This document shows positions 23,606-35,096 of a DNA stretch of 64,000 nucleotides, piece after piece. The translations under genes and the position numbers were made by a program. The DNA is from Tenrec ecaudatus. Its lineage: Eukaryota > Chordata > Mammalia > Afrosoricida > Tenrecidae. The stretch spans positions 145,306,721-145,370,720 of the forward strand of contig NC_134530.1 in assembly GCF_050624435.1 (NCBI RefSeq), in the 5' to 3' direction. A model generated the notes under the pieces. It was not told where the DNA came from and made no database searches. It was given only the letters and a program-made list of their open reading frames with translations. Positions within the stretch are counted from its first letter, which is position 1; every line of letters starts with the position of its first letter.

Positions 23606-24232
23606 GGTTGCATCCACCTGCGACGGAGAAGGGTTGGTCAGGAAGGTGAAATGAAGAGCCACGAGGACGCAGCGTGCAGACTGTTCATTGAAGGAACACG
23701 CTGAAACCGCAGCAGGAGAAGGGAGCGGCAGGCAGGAAACCCGAGCCAGAGGAGCAAATGGAGACCGCGCAGCAGAATCAAGATGCAGAGAAGACACCAG
23801 ATGTTAAGAAAGCGGAGAAGAGGCGAGAAACATCCATGTATTTTCGGGTTCAAAGGATACATGCTGAAATCAAAAGTTCCCTCAAAATTCATCATCTTAA
23901 CGTGAACAGATGTGTTGCGGCCTTGGATGAACTTGCTGCCCTGCAGATCACAATGCAACAGGCTCGGAAACACACACAGCTGATTACAACACTGGAAAAA
24001 ATACAGCGATTCAAAGTTAGTCAGGTGGTCATGGAAAAGTCTACAGTGTTGTACAAGAAGTTTATGAATGTGCTGGTGGGGGGTGAAGGAGACTCTGCGA
24101 TCACACACGTGCCGAATAAATCGCTTGCTGAACTAAAACAGCACGAGGAAGCAGATAAAACCAAAGATCAAGGAAAGAAAGGGCCAAACGAAAAGGCAGA
24201 AAAGTAGCAAACATGTTTTACATGGGAAATAG
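23606..24232 (+). pseudogene. PSIP1: PSIP1 (LEDGF/p75) retrocopy, integrase-binding-domain region
   Basis: Intronless and colinear with the C-terminal part of LEDGF/p75, a chromatin tether whose integrase-binding domain (IBD) binds JPO2, MLL-menin and lentiviral integrase. From 23640 it follows the QEGE...RRN...LK region, with a frameshift and an in-frame TGA (23689). It then runs open from 23692 with an internal ATG at 23758 (149 codons). Residues 26-108 of that frame cover the [23 protein letters not shown], then [18 protein letters not shown], then [18 protein letters not shown]. Phe85 and Val87 match IBD contacts F406 and V408. The equivalent of D366 is His45. The frame ends at TAG (24205) where LEDGF continues (KEQT region). 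The N-terminal PWWP domain is absent. Retrocopy assignment is confident; expression is not implied. Confidence 0.88.
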
Positions 24233-24404
24233 TTAGGCTGCTGAGAAATGAACGTTTTAAGTTTTATAAGCATAGGTTTCAATGTTAAAAAACTTGTTGG
24301 GGGGGGCGGTAAATCCCATTATCTCTGTTTAAAATTAAAACATTGCTAATTATATTACTTGTGCAGTTTTAACAAGTACAATAAACAGTAAAAGTGTGGG
24401 TGGG
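24233..24404 (+). pseudogene. PSIP1: Probable PSIP1 retrocopy 3' UTR, proximal part
   Basis: Continues from the coding relic without a recognised repeat. AT-rich with an AATAAA (TACAATAAACAGTAAAAG, 24378). It ends with AAAGTGTGGGTGGG (24391-24404), the same 14 bases found beyond the L1 insertion at 26445-26458. Assignment to the PSIP1 3' UTR is inferred from contiguity. Confidence 0.6.
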
Positions 24405-24906
24405 GAGGACGATGTTCTCGATTAGAGCAGCCAGTCCACAGAGAGGACCACATGGCTGTCCCCTCTATGAGACATGATGTCCCTCACTGACCCATAGCCC
24501 TACAGGGGACAACATCGGAGACTCAGTGTGGGAATTGTGCCCGATCTGATCCCACCACACCAAGGCAAAACACTAAGGGGGTGCAACAGAAACAAGGGAA
24601 TGGAGCCGCAAGGTACCCAGGGAATGCTGACGGTGTACTTTGGGGCCAGGGCATGGTGCCTCAGCGGATTGGGCTAGAAAACATTCTTAAAGGTCAACAA
24701 ACAATCCTTGAACTAACTACCAGCTTTTCTTTCTTGTTTTGTTTTGGTTTTTTGTCATTGGTTTGTTGTTGTTGATGTTTTGTTGTTTATTGTTGCTTGG
24801 TTTTGCTCTGTCTTGTTTTTGTGCATGTTGTTATCTCCGCAGGTCTGTCTAAATAAGATAGGCTGGATGAACAATCTGGAGGAGAAAACAACAGACCAAC
24901 AGTTCC

Positions 24907-24937
24907 GGGGGGACAAGGGAGAGGGGGAGGAGGGGGG
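24907..24937 (+). other. G-quadruplex-forming motif in L1 3' UTR
   Basis: Four G runs (6, 3, 5 and 6 G) separated by ACAA, AGA and AGGA loops, satisfying the canonical quadruplex pattern. G-rich 3' UTR tracts are a known feature of mammalian L1s. Confidence 0.75.
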
Positions 24938-25382
24938 AAAGGTAGTGGTGTTAACAAACTCAGGGACAAGGGAACAACAAGTAATCCAAATCGGTGGTGA
25001 GGAGGGTGTAGGAGGCCTGGTAGGCATGATCAAGGGTAATGTAACCGAGAGGAATTACTGAAACCCAAATGAAGGCTGAGCATGATAGTGGGACAAGAGG
25101 AAAGTCAAAGGAAATAGAGGAAAGGGCTAGGAAGCAAAGGGCATTTACAGAGGTCTAAATAAAGGCATGTACATATGCAACTATATTTATATATGAGGAT
25201 GGGGAAATAGCTCTATGTGCATATATTTGTGGGTTTGGTATTGGGGCGGCAGATGAACATTGGACCTTTACTCAAGTACTCCCTCAATCAAGAATGCTTT
25301 CTTCTATTAAATTGGCATTCTATGATGCTCACCTTCCTGACACAACTGCTGAAGACAAAGTGGGTGAATAAGCAAATATGGT

Positions 25383-25828
25383 GAAGAAAGCTGATGATGC
25401 CCGGCTATCGAAAGATATAGCATCTGGAGTCTTGAAGGCTTGAAGGTAAACAAGCGACCATCTAGCTCAGAAGCAACAAAGCCCACATGGAAGAAGTACA
25501 CCAGCCTGTGTGATCACGAGGTGCTGAAGGGATCAGTTATCAGGCATCAAAGAACAAAAGAATCATATCACGGTGTGCTCACCTCCATAATGCAATCGCT
25601 GATGATAAATGGGTATATAAACAAATGTGGGGAAGAAAGCTGATGGTGCCTGGCTATCAAAAGATATAGCATCTGGGGCCTTAAAGGCTTGAAGGTAAAT
25701 AGGTGTCCATCTAGCTGAGAAGCAACATAGCCCACATGGAAGAAGCTCACCAGCCTGTGCGATCACAAGGTGTCAAAGGGATCAGGTATCAGGCATCATC
25801 AGAACAAAAAATCTTATCATAGTGAATG
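25383..25828 (+). repeat. Two tandem units of about 249 bp inside the L1 3' UTR
   Basis: The phrase GAAGAAAGCTGATG(A/G)TGCC occurs at 25383 and 25632, followed each time by the same 200-bp block (GATATAGCATCTGG, CATCTAGCT, GCAACA(A/T)AGCCCACATGG, GATCACGAGGTG or its variant). The same two-unit arrangement occurs in other copies (12.38/12.63 kb, 29.87/30.10 kb). Confidence 0.88.
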
Positions 25829-26444
25829 AAGGGGGGGATGTGAAGTGGAGACCCAAAGCCCATTTGTAGGCCACTGGTGAGCCCCTTGCAGAGGGGTCTC
25901 GGGAAGGAGATGAGCCAGTCAGGGTACGATGTAGCAATGATGAAACATACAACTTTCCTCTAGTTCCTAAATGCTTCCTCCTCCCCCACTATCATAATCC
26001 CAATTCTACCTTACAAATCTGGCTAGACCAGAGGATGTACACTGGTACAGATGGGAACTGGAAGCACAGGGAATCCAGGGTGCATGATCCCTTTGGGATT
26101 AGTGGTGTGCGTGGTGATACTGGGAGGGTAGAGGGAGGGTGGGTTGGAAATGGGGAACCGAATACAAGGATCTACTGTGACCTCCTCCCTGGGGGACGGA
26201 CAACAGAAAAGTGGATGAAGGGAGATGTCGGACAGGGCCAGATATGACAAAATAATAATTTATAAATTATGAAGGGTTCATGAGGGAGGGGGACTGGGGA
26301 GGGAGCTGATGCCAGGGGCTTAGGTGGAGAGCAAATGTTTTGAGAATGATGAGGGCAATGAATGTACAAATGTGCTTTACACAATTGATGTGTGTATGGA
26401 TTGTGATAAGAGTTGTATGAGCCCCTAATAAAACAATTTTTTTT

Positions 26445-27190
26445 AAAGTGTGGGTGGGAAGGGAGCTTTTCCAAACATTATGGTTGTAACATATTTTCAA
26501 TTAGTGTGTGTAAATTAATGTGTAATTGATAGTAAAGTTACATTTTAAAAGTGATACTTGTATATACCTTCCCTCCCCCACTGCCCTAAGCTGTAGTTTT
26601 TGTGCATAGTTTTTATATGTTGGATTTACCACATTGTCTTTTCACTGTTTTTGGACTCTGTAGCAGGTGAGCATCTTTATGGTAGCTAAAGTGTTAGTTT
26701 TATGTAAGTACTCACTTCTTTTATCAAAAGGTCATTTTAATCTTAGTCTGCATCGTGCTACACTATCCTGCTCCTTTGTCACAGTGTATGGGCTGTACAT
26801 CTTTTTGTATGACAACTTGATATCCAACCGAAGTGGAACTGATAATTTTGTAAGGTACAAAACTCATGTTAAGTTTTGAAGATAATTTAGTTCTGTGGCT
26901 GGGAATTCAGTGAAATCTCACGACTCTTCCTGCTAAGAGCGGAGTGGGTATATACTAGAATGAATGGCTAGCACTGTGACTATTAGCCAACCTCTTTGTA
27001 ACGAGCCATGTAATATCCCTTATATGTAGTAGGAGCTAACATTGAGAACGAAATGATAAAAAGTTCATTTTTGAGGAAGTTCTCAAGTTTGCTTTTTTAA
27101 AGTCAGACTCATTAAGGAATTCACTGAAAAATCGTTTTTAAAAAATAGTTTTATTTATGCAATAAATAAAAATACTATGTAAAAATCTAG
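26445..27190 (+). pseudogene. PSIP1: Probable PSIP1 retrocopy 3' UTR, distal part
   Basis: Resumes immediately after the L1 with the duplicated 14 bp. No recognised transposon is present. The sequence looks like a mammalian 3' UTR (T-rich, with ATTTA-like and AATAAA motifs; GCAATAAATAAAAATAC at 27159). I cannot place the true polyA end, so the right boundary is a guess. Confidence 0.45.
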
Positions 27191-28150
27191 CCTATTTGAA
27201 AACATGACTTTAGAATACATTTTCATCTTCCTTTATATATCACATATGACAGGGATTACCAAAAAAAGAGTACTGATTGCTTCAAGGCAGTTGACGGTGA
27301 CTTAGTACTTTGCTCTGTGTACACATATTGGGCTAAGTCAGGTCAAGACTCTGGTAACATATAGTTTAAGGCTGCATTCGCTAAAGGTTGTTAGCATTCT
27401 ATTTTGACTATTTAGGTTAGAGGGTGGTTATACAACAGCTTAAAAGACACTTTGCATTTTTAAAGTAGGATGATGGGGAAATAGGGTTACGAGTTAAAAT
27501 GGTAGCTCTGTGGTTTATAAGTTGCCCCACCGAAAGTGGGTGGTAGGCACTGTCTATTTTAAACTCATGGATAATTGCTTTATCTATAGATGTAAAGTTT
27601 CTATCTTTAATTTCAATAATTGAATTTTTTGCATTCAATTGGTCCTATAATGAAACAAAGACCCAATGTTTGATGGAGCGCCACTATATTATTAGATATA
27701 TTTGGAATTAGACAGATGTGCTATAGTTAGGCCATAAGTGTCAATGTGTAAACTTGTTTTGATTTAAAATGTTTTTATTAAACTCCTAAAAATAAGAGAG
27801 TAAGAACTAAGATAGTGTTTTGACACTATACAGTAATGTATTTCAAACAGCTATTGTTCATGGTATATCAGTGACAACTCACACACAAAAAAACAGTAAA
27901 AGTAATCATTTGGAAGGAGGATCAGTATAATGTTGTTCAGATAAACAATGCTTTGCTGGTATGGTAGAACCAGGTAGAACCATGGATAACCAGAGCCAAT
28001 GGGTAGGTTATTTTCTATTAACACAATTTGTTTCATAAACTATAACAAAGAAAAATAAATTATAAGCTTGCTCATGAATATATATGCAAACTTTAAAATA
28101 TATTAGCAAAACAAATCTACCAATATAAAATGGATACTTATCACAAACTC
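27190..28150. other. Unassigned AT-rich DNA
   Basis: No gene or clear repeat. It may include more of the retrocopied 3' UTR. Confidence 0.35.
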
Positions 28151-28320
28151 GATTTGTTTGAGGGATTGAAGAATGATTTAACATAAGCAAATCAATAAAT
28201 ATATTTTACCACACTAACAAAATAAGAGAAGAAAATCATGTGACTATCACAATAGATGCAAAAATCTTCAATTACTATTTATAATAACTTTTAACAAATT
28301 AAAATAAATGAAATATTCTT
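28150..28320 (+). mobile_element. Old L1 ORF2 RT fragment
   Basis: A short piece equivalent to the L1 segment around motif A: GGGATTGAAGAATGATTTAA, AAATCAATAAATATATTTTA and CACAATAGATGCAAAAATC. Heavily mutated. Confidence 0.55.
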
Positions 28321-28329
28321 ACTTGATGA

Positions 28330-29540
28330 AGGTTAGCCTCAGAAATCTTCAGAAGTCACTCTTAATTACTGCACTGTAGTACATTATTTAAAACGGCTCT
28401 TCTAGCCATTGTCTTTGCTACTCCCACCAAATGACTTTTTCCTGATGGACATGAATAGAAGAAGGTGGGAGGAGGGACTGGCAGGATTGCATCATTCAGT
28501 TGTGATTGATGGTTAATTGTGATTGCCTTCCTGCTGGATATAAAATGGGCCATCTCAGAAGCAGGAAGGAGGCATCTCACTGCCAGTAGAGAGAAGAGCC
28601 AGGAGTGGAACTCATCCTTTACACCCTGAAACCCCTGCACATTGAACTTCCTTGATGTAGACGTGACAGCAAAGGGGCAACACAGGAGGAGCAGCAGCAG
28701 AACCAAGCGCTGGAGCGTAAGTCCAGGCAGTAAATTCCCAGGCTGACCTGTAACGTAGGGTACCCCAAGGCACTTAATAGGCTGAGTTAGGTTCACTGAC
28801 CCATGATTCGATATCTCAGTGTGTTTGGGCTGAGATTTATGGCAGAGTGGCATGCCCTTTGAGTACATATTGGCTGCCCTAAAAGAACTTTGTAGCATTT
28901 CCCAAAGGGTCATGTGGCTGAGAGGTCAATCGCCAGAGGGGAGGCTTTCCTGTGGAGCTCAGCTGAGAAGGGGCTGTCTTGTCTGCATAATTGTACCATG
29001 GGTATTGGTGACATGCTAATTTCTGTGTCCAATATGGCCACTGCAGTGAATTGTCACACCCAGCTGAGAAGTGGAGAGTGCTATGGGAAAGAAAGTTGAT
29101 GTTAGAATTGGTGAAAAGGTTGGAGGCTGGAGGCATATCTGACTTCAGCCTCATAGAAATTGGCCTTGGGCAGCAGATGTTGATGCTGCTGATAATTTTC
29201 CTTCTCCCTTTTGAAATCAGAGCAGATCAGATGCCACACATCGTTCTTTAAAAAATATTTTAGTTTCATTGACATATAAATCACGTACCATGCAATTCTA
29301 TGGTTAAAGCAAATTAAAGAGTTGTGCTATCACAACCATCAATTTTAGAACGTTTTCTTCATGCTTGTACTCATTATTATTAGCTCCTTATTTCCTTCCA
29401 ACATCCCTTGCTATCGCTCTAAGAAACGATTAATCTAGTTACAATGTGTACTTTACCTCTCCTGGGTGTTATACAAATAAATCAATTAACATAAACAAAA
29501 ACCCAACAACTAAAAGTAAATTACAGCAAAATCTCAAACC
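28330..29540. other. Unassigned, moderately GC block (28.4-29.2 kb)
   Basis: Contains a TATAAAAT (28539) and a purine-rich stretch with GAGGAGCAGCAGCAG. It includes the longest open frame of the window (183 codons, minus strand, 28362-28913). The predicted protein is low-complexity leucine-rich in the middle and matches no family I know. It could be an unrecognised LTR or single-copy DNA. Confidence 0.3.
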
Positions 29541-29544
29541 AAGA

Positions 29545-30905
29545 GGAATTACTGAAACCAGAATGAAGGCTGAACAGGGTAGTGGGACAGGAGGAAACCA
29601 TAAGGAAATAGAGGAAAGGAGTAGGAGGCAAAGGGCATACATAGAAGCCTAAATACAGACATGTACATATGTAAATATATTTATGATTATGGGGGAAATA
29701 GACCTAGGTGCATATATTTATAGGTTCTTTAGTAGGGTAGCAGGTGGACATTGGGCCTCCTCGTGCACACTTCCTCAATACAATAGCACCTTGCTCAGCT
29801 AAACGGTCATTCCATGATACCCACCTTCCGACATGATCGATGAAGACAGACATGTGCATAAGCAAACATGATGAAGAAAGCTGATGGTGCCCGGCTATCA
29901 AAAAGATATAGCATCTGGGGTCTTAAAGGCTTGAAGGCAAACAAGCGGCCATCTAGCTTGGAAGCAACAAAGCCCACAGAAAAGAAGCACACAAGCCTAA
30001 GTGAACACAAGGTGTTGAAGGGATCAGGTAGCAGACACCAAAGAACAAAAACCATCACACATACACACTGAAAATGAATGTGTGCATAAGTAAGTGTGGT
30101 GAAGAAGGCTAATGTTGCCTGGCTATTGAGAGATATAGCATCTGGGGACTTAAAGTCTTGAAAGTAAACAAGCGGCCATCTAGACCAGAAGCAACAAAGT
30201 CCACATGGAAGCAGCACACCAATATGGGTGATCATGAAGGGCCGAGGGGACCAGGTTTCAAGCAACAAAGGAGGGGCGGGGGGAGGGGGAAATCATATCA
30301 TCGTGAATGAGGGGAGTGCATGATGGGAACCCAATGCCTATCTGTAGACAACTGGACATCCCTTGCAGAGGGGTAGTGGGGAGGAGATGAGTCACTCAGG
30401 GTTCAGTGTAGCAATAATGAAACTCACAACCTTCCTCTAGTTCTTAAACACTTCCTCCCTGCCAGCTATCATGATCCCAATTCTACCTTGCAAACCTGGT
30501 TAGACCAGAGGATGCACAGTGGTGCAGTTGGGATCTGGAAACACAGGGAATCTAGGACAAATGAACCCCTCAGGACCAGCGGTGAGAGTGGCGACACCGG
30601 GAGGGAAGGGGGGATAAAAAGGAGGAACCGATCTTGAGGATCTACGAATAACCTCCTCTGGGGGGGATGGACAACAAGAAAGTGAGTGAAGGGAGATGCC
30701 AGGCAGTGTAAGATAAAATAAAATAATAATGAGGGATGTGGTAGTGGGGAAGGGGGGGAAGGAAAATGATCTGATTCCGGGAACCCAAGTGGAAGGCGAA
30801 TTTTGAGAATGATGAAGGCAAAGAATATATAAGGGCGCTTTACTCAATTGATGTATGTATGGATTGTGATAAGAGTTGTATGAGCCCCAATAAAATGATT
30901 TATAA
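29545..30905 (+). mobile_element. L1 3' UTR, sense, 5'-truncated
   Basis: Begins mid-UTR at AGAGGAATTACTGAAACC and runs to the tail TGAGCCCCAATAAAATGATT. It includes two repeat units (landmarks at 29873 and 30101, period 228) and a G-rich insertion GGAGGGGCGGGGGGAGGGGG near 30270. Diverged about evenly from the 24405 copy. Confidence 0.85.
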
Positions 30906-30939
30906 AAAAAGAATATAAACTAGAACAAATTTTAACGAC

Positions 30940-33900
30940 TTGTCCATCAGTTTGTTGTAGTGCAGTGACTTGTGTATTACTGAATGCTATGTCCCTGGTA
31001 TTTCAAAGACTGGCAGGGTAGGCCAAAGTGAACAGGTTTCAGTAGCACTTCCAGATGAAGAATAGACTATAAAGAAGGAATAGGCTATTCATTTCAGAGG
31101 AATTAACCACTGAAAATCTTATAGAGAGTATCAAAACTTTGTCTGTTGCTGAACACCTAAAGGGCAGAAGCAGGATATGATCAGAAATGGTACCAGAAGA
31201 TGAGCCTCTAAGGCTGGAAGGCAAGCACAGTACGACTGAGGAAGAGCTACCTCCTCAAACTGGAGTTGGCCATCATGATGTGGATGGTGTAGAGCCTGTG
31301 GTAGTAAAGCCTTCAGGGTTTTCATTACTGATTGGGCATGACTCAAAGGAGAAGAAACAGCTCCCAACATCAATGAATAATCAGAATTTGGAGTGCACAA
31401 AGTATGTACAAAAATTGGAACTCAATAAAGATTAAATTGAAGGCATAAAGATCCATATTCTGGGCATTATTGAGCTAATATTAACTAGAATTTGGCATTT
31501 TGAATCAGAAAGTCATATGGTTTACTGTGCTGGAATAACTTAATCAAGAGGAATGGTTTTGCATTTATCATCAAAAAGGATATTTCAAGATCTATTTTAA
31601 AGTGCAGTGCCATGTATGATAGACTAACACCTATTTGAATACAAGGAAATCCAGTCAATGAAACTATTATTCAAATTTATACACCAACGACCAAATCTAG
31701 GGAGGAAGAAATCAAATAATTCTATAAGCATCTTCAGTCTGAAATTGATCATACATGTAATCAAAATGCATCATTAACTCTTGGTGATTAGAATGCAAAA
31801 GTTGGAAACAAAGATGTCGGAATAGTAGTTGGAAAATATGGTCTTTGTGATGGAAATAAAACTGGAGGTCTCTTGATAAAAGTTTTCATGACTGATCATT
31901 GGCTCATAGCAAATAACTTTTTCAACAACACAAAAAGCAACTATACGTGTGGACTTTCCAGATGGAGAAATCAAATTGACTACATCTATGGGAAAAAATG
32001 ATGGAGAAGCTCAATATCAGTAGCTGAAATCAGGCCAGGGGCCGACTGTGGAACAGAGCATCAAATGCTCATATATAAGTTCAGATTGAAGTTGAAGAAA
32101 ATGAAGACAAGTCCATAAGAGCCAAAATACAACCTTGAGTCTATCCTACTTGACTTTTGAGAACATCTCAAGAACATATTGAGTACACTAAACACTAATG
32201 ACAGAAGACCTGATGAGCTATGGGATGACATCAAGAGCATCATATGCGAAAGAAGCAAAAGGTCATTTAAGAGATGGGAAATAAAGAAAAAAATGTGTGT
32301 TGGAAGAGACAGTAAAATACTATAATCATAAAATGTGCAAAGACTTAGAGGCAGGCAGAAAACCAAAAAGAAAAGAGACCTTCAGCATATCGTAAACTGA
32401 AAGACCGAAAGAAAAAATTCAAGCCTCAATTTGCAATATTGAAAGATTCTCTGGGCAAAATATTGAACGATGCAGGAAGTAGCAAAAGAAGATGGAAGGA
32501 ATACACAGTCACTGTACCAAAATGAACTAGTCGACATTCAACCATTTCAAGAGGTGTCAAATAAACAAGAACAAATAGTACAAAAGTCCAAACTGCACGG
32601 ACAGCATTAGCCAAAAACAAGGCTCCAGGAATTGATGCAATACCAATGGAAATGTTTCAATAAACTGATGAAGCATTGGAAGCACTCAGAAAATTTGGAA
32701 GACAATTACTTGACCTACTGACTGGAAGAGACCCACATTTGTACCCATCCCAAAGAAAGAGGCCCTGTGTTAGTCTGGGTTGACTAGAAAACAAATTCAT
32801 AGACACTCATATGTGTAAGAGGGAACTTTATATCAAAGAGCAATTGTACATTAAGAAAACATCCCAACCCAATCCAGATCAAGTCCATAAATCCGACATT
32901 AGCCCATATTTCCAGTACCAGTCTGTAAATTCCTTTTCTGTCTTGCACCAGTCTGTAAATTCCTCTTCACATTTATGCAACACATGCAACAACACCGAAG
33001 GCAGGAAGATCACAGGCCAGTGGGTGGAAAGTCTTGTGGATCCAGTGGTGGTGGAAGATCTTAGCACTAGCGTGGGTCTCCACGTGGCTCCGCTAGCTCC
33101 AGGGCTCTGGCTGCCATCAGCATAGCTTTCTGTAGCTTGTCAACAGAAGCGTTTCACGGGGAGTGTGTGAGGGTCCCGCCTCCATCGAACTATTTGCGTC
33201 CTTAGTGGCTCCAAATGAGGTCATCAAGCTGCGACCTGATTGACAAGCTAAACTCACCCCTTCCCCCCTAAGTCTCAAATTGACAACAGATAATGTAACT
33301 ACCACAGGTCTTGATAGAATACTTAAATTAAAAAACAAGTAAAATTGCTGAAGATAATAAAAAAAACGGGTGCAGCTGTACATTGACACAGAGCTGCCAG
33401 AGGTTGAGGCCAGATTCAGAAGAAGTGAAACAAGGGATATCATTGCTGATGTTGGATGGATCTTGCCTCACATCAGAGAATACTAGAAAGATATTTATTT
33501 GTGTTTTATTGGTTATAATAAGTCTATTGATTGTGTGGATTATACAATGCTGGATATCCTTGAGAAGAATAAGAATTTCATAACACTTCATTGCGCTCAT
33601 GTGGAAACTGTACATGGATCAAGAGGCAGCTGTGAAAACCAAACAAGGGAATAGTGCTTGGTTCAAAATCAGGAAAAGTGTGTATTAGGGTTGTATCCTC
33701 TCACTATACTTACATAACCTATAAACTGAGCAAATAATTAGAGAAGCTGGATTATGTGAAGAATGTGGTATCCAGATTGGAGGAAGGCTTATTAACAATA
33801 TGTGATATGCTGATGACACAACCTGAGTGTTAAAAGTGAAGAGGGCTTGAAGCACTTGCTGATGGACATCAAGGACTGGAAGCTTCAGTATGGATTACAA

Positions 33901-34562
33901 CTCAATATAAAGAAAACCAAAATCATCACAACTGGACCAGTAGGTAACACCATGATAAATGGAGAAAATGATCCTGTCAAGGATTCTGTCTTGCTTGGAT
34001 CCACAGTCAATATTCCTGGAAGCAGCAGTTGAGAGATCAAAGGATGCATTGAATTGGGTGAATCTGCTGCATAAGACCTCTTTAAAATATTGAAAAGCAA
34101 GGACATTACTTTAAGGACTAAGGTGCAACGGACCAAGGATTTTAAATTGCCTCATATGCGTGTGAAAGTTGACATTGAATGAGGATGACCAATGAAGAAT
34201 TATTTCAGTTGAGCTCTGGTGTTAGTGAAGAATATTGAAAGTACTATCATTTGCTAAAAGAACGAACACATCTGCCTTGAACGAAGCACAGCCAGGCTAC
34301 TCGTTAGAGGCAAGGAGGGCGAGACTGTTTCACGTGCTTTGGGCATGTTGCAGCAGAGATCAGTCTGTGGAAAGACATCAGACTTGATAAAGTGGAGGGG
34401 CAGCAAAAAAGAGGAAGGCCTTCAATGAGCTTGAGATAGTGGCTGTAACAATGGGTTCAAATATAAGAAAAATGTTGAGGTTGGTGCTGGACTGGACAGG
34501 ATTTGGTTCTACTGTACAAAGGGTTGCTCTGAGTTGTAACCAACTGGATGGCACCTAGCAAC
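30940..34562 (+). mobile_element. Nearly full-length RTE (BovB-related) LINE, inactive, split by an LTR
   Basis: In order: 5' region (30940-31430), endonuclease (31430-32000; remnants of the DWNAKVG, ANTFF and CRLWTS-type blocks in broken frames), and the GRLWNRASNAHI and RPDELWDDIKSII segment (about 32040-32240). The RT region follows: APGIDAIPMEMFQ at 32615, YADD-like ICC*HNLS at 33800, and LKHLLMDIKDWKLQYGLQLNIKKTK at 33847-33915. The C-terminal part ends at TGGATGGCACCTAGCAACAA (34541). Excluding the LTR (32766-33306) the element is about 3.1 kb, the usual size of an RTE. All domains carry stops, so no retrotransposition is possible. Confidence 0.88.
32766..33306 (-). mobile_element. Solo LTR, subfamily A, inserted in the RTE
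   Basis: Inverted: starts TGTGTTAGTCTGGGTTGACT and ends GTAACTACCACA. It contains a 26-bp near-repeat around CCAGTCTGTAAATTCC (32920-32965). The RTE sequence resumes at once after it. Flanks GGCCC and GGTCT agree at 3 of 5 positions, consistent with an aged 5-bp duplication. It must be younger than the RTE. Confidence 0.82.
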
Positions 34563-34850
34563 AATAACAGCAAAGAAAATATGGGTTACAAAGGAAAATA
34601 AATTATTAGATGTTAAATTTAAATTTAGCTGTATATTCATGAATCTACTTTGTCTGAGGGCAAGTCTATCCACATCCCTAGTCAATGACCCAAGGGACTT
34701 CAATGAAAGCTTAATCCACACAGGACTCTGCGAATGGGATTTAGGCTTTCTCTGTCATGTATAGCTTTCTGCAAACTGGTACTCAGAATTAAAGCTCTAA
34801 TGCATTTCCCTCTTCTGAGGTATATATTTATACCCTTTCCTATTTACAAA
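34563..34850. other. Unassigned spacer
   Basis: No gene or repeat recognised. Confidence 0.35.
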
Positions 34851-35035
34851 AACAAAGTATTAGGCTATTTTCCCTTAAGACTTGATATGTGACAAGAATG
34901 CCTGATAACCTCACTATTTTCTATATTAAACTAGAAATCCTAACCATTATAAAAAGGTAAGTAAATAAATAAAATGAAATAAAATGTATAGCAGGATGTA
35001 TATTAGGACATAAAGGAAGAAAAATTTAATTCATA

Positions 35036-35096
<61 letters not shown>

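Larger units (their letters stand above)
24405..26444 (+). mobile_element. L1 3' UTR insertion, 5'-truncated, 14-bp TSD
   Basis: A 2,040-bp sense insertion bounded by perfect 14-bp direct repeats AAAGTGTGGGTGGG (24391-24404 and 26445-26458), the hallmark of target-primed reverse transcription. It starts within the 3' UTR (TTAGAGCAGCCAGTCCACAG) and ends TGAGCCCCTAATAAAACAA with a T-rich/A-rich end. Contents in order: proximal GC-rich part, T-rich tract (24725-24800), G-rich tract (24907-24937), purine-rich middle, two 249-bp repeat units (landmarks at 25383 and 25632), distal G-rich part and AATAAA. It contains no ORF; open frames here are incidental. Confidence 0.93.

Noticed and set aside
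24744..25061. Open frame of 105 codons with mirrored frames on the other strand (also at 13027-13284, 54543-54797)
   Set aside because: All lie in equivalent positions of the L1 3' UTR, in both orientations, and their predicted proteins are low-complexity. They are by-products of the UTR sequence, not genes.
28362..28913. Longest open frame of the window (183 codons, minus strand)
   Set aside because: No recognisable domain, a leucine run produced by a GCAGCAGCAG tract on the opposite strand, no promoter or splice context, and composition like non-coding DNA. A chance frame is the simplest reading.
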